Positions 40,988 to 49,164 of a stretch of 64,000 bases of DNA are shown here, one piece after another. The DNA is from Rhynchopus sp. YZ270_cl-10 (taxonomy: Eukaryota > Euglenozoa > Diplonemea > Diplonemida > Diplonemidae): positions 310,001 to 374,000 of the forward strand of contig OZ037909.1 in the NCBI GenBank assembly GCA_964035575.1. Reading direction: 5' to 3'. Under the pieces are notes generated by a model. The model was not told where the DNA came from and did not search any database. It saw nothing but the letters and a program-made list of their open reading frames with translations. Each line of letters begins with the position of its first letter. Positions within the stretch are counted from its first letter, which is position 1. A program made the position numbers and the translations under genes.

Positions 40988-41363
40988 GTACACAGTACAC
41001 AGTACACAGTACACAGTACACAGTACACAGTACACAGTACACAGTACACAGTACACAGTACACAGTACACAGTACACAGTACACAGTACACAGTACACAG
41101 TACACAGTACACAGTACACAGTACACAGTACACAGTACACAGTACACAGTACACAGTACACAGTACACAGTACACAGTACACAGTACACAGTACACAGTA
41201 CACAGTACACAGTACACAGTACACAGTACACAGTACACAGTACACAGTACACAGTACACAGTACACAGTACACAGTACACAGTACACAGTACACAGTACA
41301 CAGTACACAGTACACAGTACACAGTACACAGTACACAGTACACAGTACACAGTACACAGTACA
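40988..41363. repeat. 7-bp minisatellite (TACACAG)n
   Basis: About 53 near-perfect copies of TACACAG over 376 bp. Because 7 is prime to 3, all forward frames read the same seven-residue repeat, which explains the long spurious open frames here. Confidence 0.95.
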
Positions 41364-41564
41364 GCACCTGGTCTATATCGGGACAAAATACATTTTTTTT
41401 TGCTAAAATTGATCTTATTTTTTACGCTTTTTTGCTCGAAAAAAACGTTGTCTGCATCTTTGGTAGGTGTTTTGGGGACTGGCTGGGGTCAGGAGTGCCT
41501 CATTTCCCCTCCCTTTAGCAAAAGCCCAAACCACGGCCAAAAAATAAAAAAAATCCAGACCCCC

Positions 41565-41723
41565 AAAATAGCAGAAAATAGCAGAAAATAGCAGAAAATA
41601 GCAGAAAATAGCAGAAAATAGCAGAAAATAGCAGAAAATAGCAGAAAATAGCAGAAAATAGCAGAAAATAGCAGAAAATAGCAGAAAATAGCAGAAAGTA
41701 GCAGAAAATAGCAGAAAATAGCA
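41565..41723. repeat. 10-bp tandem array, long
   Basis: About 16 units of AGCAGAAAAT with a single AAAGT variant, again preceded by CCCCAAAAT and followed by AGCAC, as in the short array at 40815. Confidence 0.92.
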
Positions 41724-41815
41724 CCCCCCTTCAGCCACACCAAGTACTGTATTTTAACAGTTTTTTTAACAGTGGCCTTATACGACCGTAGAAGTTCTTT
41801 TTTTCTTCTCTGTTT

Positions 41816-42096
41816 TCACGCAGCTTCAGTGAAGACGCCTGGTGTCTTGAGTTCAAACACCTTTGACAGCTGTGTGGATGTTTTTTTTTGAAAATAAAAT
41901 ATAAATGGGGGGGGGGGGGTGAGATGCATACCGTCTCGAGTCTCTGAGTGAGCCAGCCACTGTATCCACCTTTGTTGCAGATGCACATGCAGTTGCTTGG
42001 GAGGTTCATCTGCGCGCCAGAGGCGAGCGGCAGCTCTGCGCTGGTCGAGACCACGAAGAGCGCAAAGATGGCAAGAAGCACGAGGAACAGCTTCAT
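41816..42096 (-). CDS. Small secreted Cys-containing peptide, two exons
   Basis: Exon 1 is 42096-41932 (55 codons), the intron is 41931-41870 (62 bp, GTATGC...CACAG, phase 0) and exon 2 is 41869-41816 (17 codons plus stop); 72 residues in all. MKLFLVLLAIFALFVVSTSA is a textbook signal peptide. The mature part of about 52 residues holds three cysteines in CMCICNKGGYSG and a short C-terminal segment from exon 2 (LSKVFELKTPGVFTEAA). No known family is recognised. It lies between the 10-bp array and the large tandem duplication, with a pyrimidine-rich stretch just upstream of the start. Signal peptide, donor, acceptor and phase all agree, so I consider the gene real, but its function is unknown. 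Confidence 0.7.
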
Positions 42097-42358
42097 GGTG
42101 TGAAGTGTGTGGGGAAGGAAAGTTGGTGTCTGGTGGTTTATTTGAGTAGATGGAGTGCAGCATGACAAGAAGGTGAAATAAAAGCGAGGGTAGGATGGGA
42201 GCGGAGTAGAACAAAGAAAGTGAAGTGCAAGTCTTTTTTTTGGAGGGGGTGATTATTCTTTTTCAGACGACAGATGTAAAGCAGTAAAGAAACTGATGCA
42301 GGCACCTCCGACTGACCCACGTACTGGCAGCTACATTCATCATCCAAAAACAAAGAAA

Positions 42359-42452
42359 ACAAACAAAAACAAAAACAAAAACAAAAACAAAAACAAAAAC
42401 AAAAACAAAAACAAAAACAAAAACAAAAACAAAAACAAAAACAAAAACAAAA
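42359..42452. repeat. 6-bp tandem array (AAAAAC)n
   Basis: About 15 units; the corresponding place in copy 2 (about 45012-45030) has only three. Confidence 0.92.
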
Positions 42453-42539
42453 GCAATGGTATGGCTGAATGGGGGGCGGGAAAAGTGCGAAAAAAGTGCG
42501 AATCACCCGTTCACCCACACCAAAAACCAAAGAAAATGG

Positions 42540-42577
42540 GTAAGATGCATGTGACTCTCGTGCACACACATCTCTTT
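42540..42577 (+). repeat. Family B-like hairpin in the duplication (also 45049 and 47366)
   Basis: GTAAGATGCATGTGACTCTC, GTGCACACACATCTCTTT. The CTCTCGT loop is kept while the arms differ from other family B copies and still pair (GATG...CATC). Confidence 0.65.
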
Positions 42578-42710
42578 CAAAATAAGAAATGTTAAACAGA
42601 CCACACAAAGACAGCGTAAAGGTCACAGTGATCTTCTTCGCTATCAAAGAAATGGTTACAGTGATCTTCTTCAAAGAAATGGGTGGCAGGATAACAAAGT
42701 AAAGTTGAAT

Positions 42711-42764
42711 GGTAAACAGGTAAACAGGTAAACAGGTAAACAGGTAAACAGGTAAACAGGTAAA
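42711..42764. repeat. 8-bp tandem array (AGGTAAAC)n
   Basis: Nearly seven units here and nearly four in copy 2 (45220-45249). Confidence 0.88.
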
Positions 42765-42880
42765 GGTATAAAAAGTAAGGGAAAGTATGTGGCAGAAGAA
42801 CAAGAAACATGCGAGTATGCTGTAGCAGTCTGCAGCACTGCAGTTCATGCTGGTCTCAAAAAATAAAAAATAAATGAAGT

Positions 42881-42913
42881 TAATAAGGTGCACTGAGCTG
42901 TACGTGCTCAGAC
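42881..42913 (+). repeat. Family B-like hairpin with changed arms (also at 45366)
   Basis: AAGGTGCACTGAGCTGTACG, TGCTCAGACACCT. CTGAGC pairs with GCTCAG and GGTG with CACC, a paired change relative to CTAAGC/GCTTAG. Confidence 0.6.
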
Positions 42914-43001
42914 ACCTAGCAAAATGCTAACGTTGGCTGTTTGAGCAAGGCTAAAGGGTGGGGATAATTGTGTCAGATAACTGTAAACTGGCGGATAAAA
43001 A

Positions 43002-43076
43002 AGAGAAGTTGAAAGCTCACCGTTCATCGGCGGACGCAGGCACTGGTTCTCCGCGGGATATCGAACCCCAGAGAGC
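43002..43076 (+). repeat. Family C repeat with B-box-like segment (also 45487-45561)
   Basis: GAGAAGTTGAAAGCTCACCG, GGCGGACGCAGGCACTGG, GCGGGATATCGAACCCCAGA. The minus strand reads GGGGTTCGATATCCCGC, tRNA T-arm-like. Confidence 0.65.
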
Positions 43077-43135
43077 ACTTCATTGGCATGAGGTTGTAGG
43101 AACATAATCATTGCCCCAACCAGAAAGGGAGGGGG

Positions 43136-43384
43136 GTATGCTATCAGGCAAAGAAGTCAAAAAGCCTCGTGTCCTGGCAGACAGCACAGGACGTCTACTA
43201 TAGCCTATCAGGGCTGGGGCCCCGCGGAACGGAGTGAATGCACCCTAGCCCTTCGTCCCAGTGAAGGGGCGACGTATCCCGAGTGTAGCAGCGCGTGTGC
43301 ACGTCGTCTCAATTAGCTTTCCCATAATACGTCCACGTTTGCGAAGAGAGTCCGTCCGCTCACCAAGCAGCATCCCTGACACCT
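43136..43384. ncRNA. GC-rich block with several stems, candidate structured RNA (also 45621-45869)
   Basis: About 250 bp of GC-rich sequence in an AT-rich setting with no open frame of useful length. Visible stems: GTCCTG...CAGGAC (about 43168-43191), AGGGCT...AGCCCT and CCCTTC...GAAGGG, plus CGTC...GACG next to it. I do not recognise it as 5S, SSU, SRP, RNase P or a snRNA. Strand is unknown. Both duplication copies carry it essentially unchanged. Confidence 0.35.
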
Positions 43385-43747
43385 AAACAAAAAACACAGC
43401 CAGTTTTTCTTTTCTCAAAAAAAGGGGGACACTTGTAGTGGGGGATTTAAAAAAAAAAAAGAGTAGTTGAAAATCAGGGCATATCCTAAGTCTGTACCCG
43501 ATACCCGCGGGTTTTTGAAAAAAAGTGCGCCCTTTTTTTTGCACGGCTATAAGGTCCCACGTTGCCCCTTTTTTTTGCACGAGGGGTCTAGGGCTAAGGG
43601 GAAACCTATTTGACAAAAGTGCCCGTAAAAAAAATATTTGGAAAGATCTGGTGCGAAACAGTCCAAAAACACCATTTTCGGTGGGAAAAAATTCACCCCC
43701 TATGGGGTGGCCCGTGGTCGCAGCGAAGTGTCGTTTTCTAGTTTTTT

Positions 43748-44009
43748 GTGTACCTGTGTACCTGTGTACCTGTGTACCTGTGTACCTGTGTACCTGTGTA
43801 CCTGTGTACCTGTGTACCTGTGTACCTGTGTACCTGTGTACCTGTGTACCTGTGTACCTGTGTACCTGTGTACCTGTGTACCTGTGTACCTGTGTACCTG
43901 TGTACCTGTGTACCTGTGTACCTGTGTACCTGTGTACCTGTGTACCTGTGTACCTGTGTACCTGTGTACCTGTGTACCTGTGTACCTGTGTACCTGTGTA
44001 CCTGTGTAC
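43748..44009. repeat. 8-bp minisatellite (GTGTACCT)n, copy 1
   Basis: Nearly 33 perfect units; the array in copy 2 has about 12. Confidence 0.95.
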
Positions 44010-44955
44010 TGTATATTTGGGTTTGCTAATCCTTAACACTCGCAAACCCCTGTGTGTGGGTTTTTGGGTGTGAAAACGTGGGTTGTGTGACAAGGCAAAG
44101 GGCACGTGTGCACGACCGTGTGTTGCCCACGCAGGGTTCTGATAACGCGCAAGCGTGTTTTCGGCGCCACATACACGGGTCTGGGCCAAAAAACCGGGTT
44201 TTGTGTTGAAATTTGTGGTTTTTGGTGCAAAACGCCTGTTTTGCCAACAGAATCCTTAAAGAACGCACGGTTTCAAAGGCGTTTCCACGTAAGCTCGCGA
44301 AATGAAAATGGGAATTAAAAACAAATCTCTCAGAGATCTGAGTTATTGAAGTTCTCAGAAATGGCCCAATCTTTCCAATGCCGAAAAAATCTTACACTTT
44401 GGTGACCCTGCGAAATGTCGAAAATCCAAACGATTGGTGGACCCCGTGTGTACTGTGTACTGTGCGGAAATTGACCAAAAACGAGAACTTGTCCATTTCG
44501 GCAAATTGACCCCACCACTGGCCGGACGGATTCCGGAAATGCAAATGCCGATGTTTAAAAGCGCCACCAACGATGAAACCTGGAAAAAGATCAAAAAAAA
44601 ATCCGCCCCTTTTTTTTGCACCCTTTTGGCAAATTTGGCCGCTCAGACCTCATATTTAGGATATGCCCTGGTTGAAAAATGGTAAACAGACCACACAAAG
44701 ACAGCGTAAAGGTCACAGTGATCTTCTTCGCTATCAAAGAAATGGGTGGCCAGTTGAGAAAACCGAACAGAAGTTTCTGACACAACAAAAACGCAGGTAA
44801 GAAGCGTGTTCCGCTGGCACACGATGTCCATAAGGAATAGGGGTTTCCCTCTATCCCGTAAGATGCAAACGTTGCTTCGTAGATTGCGTACATCTATGAA
44901 GTGCGGGCAGATACAAAAAAAGAGAGGGTGAGAGGAAAAACAAAAGGAAAGCTGT

Positions 44956-47272
44956 TGATGCAGGCACCTCCGACTGACCCACGTACTGGCAGCTACATTC
45001 ATCATCCAAAAGAAAAACAAAAACAAAAACGAAAATCAAAGAAAATGTGTAAGATGCATGTGACTCTCGTGCACACACATCTCTTTCAAAATAAGAAATG
45101 CTAAACAGACCACACAAAGACAGCGTAAAGGTCACAGTGATCTTCTTCGCTATCAAAGAAATGGTTACAGTGATCTTCTTCAAAGAAATGGGTGGCAGGA
45201 TAACAAAGTAAAGTTGAATGGTAAACAGGTAAACAGGTAAACAGGTAAAGGTATAAAAAGTAAGGGAAAGTATGTGGCAGAAGAACAAGAAACATGCGAG
45301 TATGCTGTAGCAGTCTGCAGCACTGCAGTTCATGCTGGTCTCAAAAAATAAAAAATAAATGAAGTTAATAAGGTGCACTGAGCTGTACGTGCTCAGACAC
45401 CTAGCAAAATGCTAACGTTGGCTGTTTGAGCAAGGCTAAAGGGTGGGGATAATTGTGTCAGATAACTGTAAACTGGCGGATAAAAAAGAGAAGTTGAAAG
45501 CTCACCGTTCATCGGCGGACGCAGGCACTGGTTCTCCGCGGGATATCGAACCCCAGAGAGCACTTCATTGGCATGAGGTTGTAGGAACATAATCATTGCC
45601 CCAACCAGAAAGGGAGGGGGGTATGCTATCAGGCAAAGAAGTCAAAAAGCCTCGTGTCCTGGCAGACAGCACAGGACGTCTACTATAGCCTATCAGGGCT
45701 GGGGCCCCGCGGAACGGAGTGAATGCACCCTAGCCCTTCGTCCCAGTGAAGGGGCGACGTATCCCGAGTGTAGCAGCGCGTGTGCACGTCGTCTCAATTA
45801 GCTTTCCCATAATACGTCCACGTTTGCGAAGAGAGTCCGTCCGCTCACCAAGCAGCATCCCTGACACCTAAACAAAAAACACAGCCAGTTTTTCTTTTCT
45901 CAAAAAAAGGGGGACACTTGTAGTGGGGGATTTTAAAAAAAAAAAGAGTAGTTGAAAATCAGGGCATATCCTAAGTCTGTACCCGATACCCGCGGGTTTT
46001 TGAAAAAAAGTGCGCCCTTTTTTTTGCACGGCTATAAGGTCCCACGTTGCCCCTTTTTTTTGCACGAGGGGTCTAGGGCTAAGGGGAAACCTATTTGACA
46101 AAAGTGCCCGTAAAAAAAATATTTGGAAAGATCTGGTGCGAAACAGTCCAAAAACACCATTTTCGGTGGGAAAAAATTCACCCCCTATGGGGTGGCCCGT
46201 GGTCGCAGCGAAGTGTCGTTTTCTAGTTTTTTGTGTACCTGTGTACCTGTGTACCTGTGTACCTGTGTACCTGTGTACCTGTGTACCTGTGTACCTGTGT
46301 ACCTGTGTACCTGTGTACCTGTGTACTGTATATTTGGGTTTGCTAATCCTTAACACTCGCAAACCCCTGTGTGTGGGTTTTTGGGTGTGAAAACGTGGGT
46401 TGTGTGACAAGGCAAAGGGCACGTGTGCACGACCGTGTGTTGCCCACGCAGGGTTCTGATAACGCGCAAGCGTGTTTTCGGCGCCACATACACGGGTCTG
46501 GGCCAAAAAACCGGGTTTTGTGTTGAAATTTGTGGTTTTTGGTGCAAAACGCCTGTTTTGCCAACAGAATCCTTAAAGAACGCACGGTTTCAAAGGCGTT
46601 TCCACGTAAGCTCGCGAAATGAAAATGGGAATTAAAAACAAATCTCTCAGAGATCTGAGTTATTGAAGTTCTCAGAAATGGCCCAATCTTTCCAATGCCG
46701 AAAAAATCTTACACTTTGGTGACCCTGCGAAATGTCGAAAATCCAAACGATTGGTGGACCCCGTGTGTACTGTGTACTGTGCGGAAATTGACCAAAAACG
46801 AGAACTTGTCCATTTCGGCAAATTGACCCCACCACTGGCCGGACGGATTCCGGAAATGCAAATGCCGATGTTTAAAAGCGCCACCAACGATGAAACCTGG
46901 AAAAAGATCAAAAAAAAATCCGCCCCTTTTTTTTGCACCCTTTTGGCAAATTTGGCCGCTCAGACCTCATATTTAGGATATGCCCTGGTTGAAAAATGGT
47001 AAACAGACCACACAAAGACAGCGTAAAGGTCACAGTGATCTTCTTCGCTATCAAAGAAATGGGTGGCCAGTTGAGAAAACCGAACAGAAGTTTCTGACAC
47101 AACAAAAACGCAGGTAAGAAGCGTGTTCCGCTGGCACACGATGTCCATAAGGAATAGGGGTTTCCCTCTATCCCGTAAGATGCAAACGTTGCTTCGTAGA
47201 TTGCGTACATCTATGAAGTGCGGGCAGATACAAAAAAAGAGAGGGTGAGAGGAAAAACAAAAGGAAAGCTGT
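44956..47272. repeat. Tandem duplication, copy 2 (2.32 kb)
   Basis: Same order as copy 1, including the GC-rich block at 45621-45869 and family C at 45487. Point differences outside arrays are rare, so the duplication is recent or homogenised. Confidence 0.92.
46233..46326. repeat. 8-bp minisatellite (GTGTACCT)n, copy 2
   Basis: About 12 perfect units at the position equivalent to 43748. Confidence 0.95.
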
Positions 47273-47690
47273 TGATGCAGGCACCTCCGACTGACCCACG
47301 TACTGGCAGCTACATTCATCATCCAAAAGAAAAACAAAAACAAAAACGAAAATCAAAGAAAATGTGTAAGATGCATGTGACTCTCGTGCACACACATCTC
47401 TTTCAAAATAAGAAATGCTAAACAGACCACACAAAGACAGCGTAAAGGTCACAGTGATCTTCTTCGCTATCAAAGAAATGGGTGGCCAGTTGAGAAAACC
47501 GAACAGAAGTTGCTGACACAACAAAAACGCAGGTAAGAAGCGTGTTCCGCTGGCACACGATGTCCATTAGGAATAGGGGTTTCCCTCTATCCCGTAAGAT
47601 GCAAACGTTGCTTCGTAGATTGCGTACATCTATGAAGTGCGGGCAGATACAGAAAAAGAGAGGGTGAGAGGAAAAACAAAGAAACCCAAG
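47273..47690. repeat. Tandem duplication, copy 3 (internally deleted)
   Basis: Starts like copies 1 and 2, then jumps from the first AAACAGACCACACAAAGACA block straight to the 3' part of the unit. This is what recombination between the two direct blocks would leave. It ends a few bases before the next gene. Confidence 0.85.
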
Positions 47691-47702
47691 TTGCTAATGT
47701 GC

Positions 47703-48866
47703 TCAGATACTGCGGTAGTACTGCCGCACCATGGTCCCTTTTGTGCGGCACAGCGGACACGATGCCTTCTGTGTTTCATCAGCACCAAGCTGCGCTGAGC
47801 ACTGTTCGCACAGACAAAGATGGCCACATCCACTGAACGAGTAACACGCCTCAAACATCTTCTCCTCTCTCTGGCATATGCAACAAAGATGCTTCACTCT
47901 GTCTGCACGTTCTGCATTCCTCACTGTCGCGATAATGCTCTTCTCGAAGTTCTTGCGGGTCTGCTTTAAGTAGCTCACCATGAAGTCATCCATCCGCCTC
48001 AGGTTCTTGTCCGGCCCCTGCCACAGCGGTACCACGTTCACATTAACTCCCTCACCACTCATATGCTTCTTTATGTTCGCGCGAATCTCTTCGAGTTTAG
48101 CTTCCACAACAGAGTCCACCTCCTCCTGAGTGTCGCAATTCCCTATTAACTGGTCCACCTTCCCAGCAACCACAAGGATTCGCTGCGAAAAGCCAGTGTC
48201 CATCAGCTCGTTCACCACAGAGAGCAGGTCTGACGACACGTTCGAGGTGCTGTCAATGAACGCCACAGTAGCGTCCGAATACCTCGCCCCTGACATCGCA
48301 ACGTACGTGTCGCTCTTGTTGTTCAGTGATATGCCAGCTATGTCGTGAACACATACAACGTAGTCGCCACGTTCGTCGCTAAACGTCACATTCTTCTTCT
48401 GCTCCTTCTCCTTGTTTTCTGTGGAGTCGCAAGCGCCCTGCTTGCCTGCGTACAGGTTCCAGCAGCTCGTCTTCCCTGTACACGTGGGCCCAATGAAGCA
48501 GATGTTGTACTCCGTCGTGCGGGCACAGACCCAGTCAGGCCTTGGGTAAAGGCACTGGTGGCATAGCCCCTTCACCCCGTTGTGCTCGCATGTGTGTTCT
48601 TCTTGGTGTGCGCTATATTCCTTCACATACACCATGGCCTCGTCCCCACGCTTCCCAAGTGCACAGCACATACTGCACCACATCTTGGCGTGGTTGTCTT
48701 CAAAATGTACCTTCACCTCATCCGCTGTATGGAACGCCAGTTGGCAGTCTGAACATTTCATACTTGGGTGCTCCCGCTTCACGTGCACCGTCAAGTTATA
48801 GCGGGACTCACTCTCATAGGGGCAGTCATAGCAGGGATACAACACCCTCGACGACCCACCTCCCAT
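47703..48866 (-). CDS. C2H2 zinc finger / P-loop GTPase-like / RING finger protein
   Basis: A 387-residue protein with three parts. The N-terminus, MGGGSSR, may be myristoylated. Zinc fingers: C12-x2-C15-x12-H28-x4-H33, C38-x2-C41-x12-H54-x4-H59 and a looser C64/C67/H87/H91 set followed by more cysteines. The central domain has a P-loop GPTCTGKT at 126-133, a G3-like DIAG at 175-178 and a G4-like GKVD at 235-238 where NKxD is usual; this fits a small GTPase-like fold. The C-terminal RING finger has C328, C331, C347, H349, C353, C356, C370 and C373 (GCGHLCLCEQC, then CPLC), the HC type seen in E3 ubiquitin ligases. I know of no standard family with this order. It could be a nucleotide-regulated ubiquitin ligase. 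No introns. The start lies at the first ATG after a pyrimidine-rich region. Confidence 0.75.
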   Translation of the reverse strand: MGGGSSRVLYPCYDCPYESESRYNLTVHVKREHPSMKCSDCQLAFHTADEVKVHFEDNHAKMWCSMCCALGKRGDEAMVYVKEYSAHQEEHTCEHNGVKGLCHQCLYPRPDWVCARTTEYNICFIGPTCTGKTSCWNLYAGKQGACDSTENKEKEQKKNVTFSDERGDYVVCVHDIAGISLNNKSDTYVAMSGARYSDATVAFIDSTSNVSSDLLSVVNELMDTGFSQRILVVAGKVDQLIGNCDTQEEVDSVVEAKLEEIRANIKKHMSGEGVNVNVVPLWQGPDKNLRRMDDFMVSYLKQTRKNFEKSIIATVRNAERADRVKHLCCICQREEKMFEACYSFSGCGHLCLCEQCSAQLGADETQKASCPLCRTKGTMVRQYYRSI

Positions 48867-49164
48867 TGTTCGTCCTGTTTTTCTCGGGTAAATCTGGTTT
48901 GTGTAGTGTGGTGGTGGTTTTCATAGACCGCAACAATACCCCCTTTGCCCAAAGCCCCGTCAACAGGTACACTTTAACAACACATCTCACCTACAACACG
49001 ACACCATCAAGAACACCTACAATTATGACAATACTAAAACCACCCCCTCTTTTTTCTATTTTCTAACATGCATTTCTATTAATTATAACACCCCACCACC
49101 CACCACCTACCTCCCCCTCCCAAACGTACATCCAACATTCTAAACACCCCTCACCCACCCACCC
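48867..49164. other. Short intergenic region
   Basis: CA-rich and low in G on the plus strand. It separates two P-loop genes and shows no repeats or gene. Confidence 0.5.

Larger units (their letters stand above)
39783..41815. other. Intergenic dominated by tandem arrays
   Basis: AT-rich flank, then two arrays of a 10-bp unit around a 7-bp minisatellite. Open frames here are products of the arrays and are not proposed as genes. A short pyrimidine tract on the minus strand next to 39782 ends in TGAG and may be the IP3 receptor leader acceptor. Confidence 0.5.
42294..44955. repeat. Tandem duplication, copy 1 (2.66 kb)
   Basis: Begins with a family D piece (TGATGCAGGCACCTCCGACT). It is nearly identical to 44956-47272 except that three internal microsatellites are longer here. 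It contains family B-like hairpins (42540, 42880), family C (43002), a GC-rich block (43136), an 8-bp array and anonymous sequence. A block starting AAACAGACCACACAAAGACA occurs near both ends of the unit (about 42594 and 44685). No gene was found in it. Confidence 0.92.

Noticed and set aside
40677-41591. Long open frames across the TACACAG array on both strands
   Set aside because: They are by-products of a 7-bp repeat without stops; the peptide is a monotonous seven-residue repeat and the flanks have no coding signal.
12224-43076. True tRNA genes at the B-box-like family C segments
   Set aside because: The T-loop has an extra base and no acceptor, D or anticodon arm can be folded around it.
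40988-44009. CRISPR-like array
   Set aside because: Units are contiguous 6-10 bp tandem repeats without spacers, in a eukaryotic context with introns.
43383-44189. Open frames with VPVYLCTC or TGTQVHRY repeats
   Set aside because: They arise from the 8-bp array; copy 2 of the duplication has the same frames with a different repeat number and no other coding evidence.
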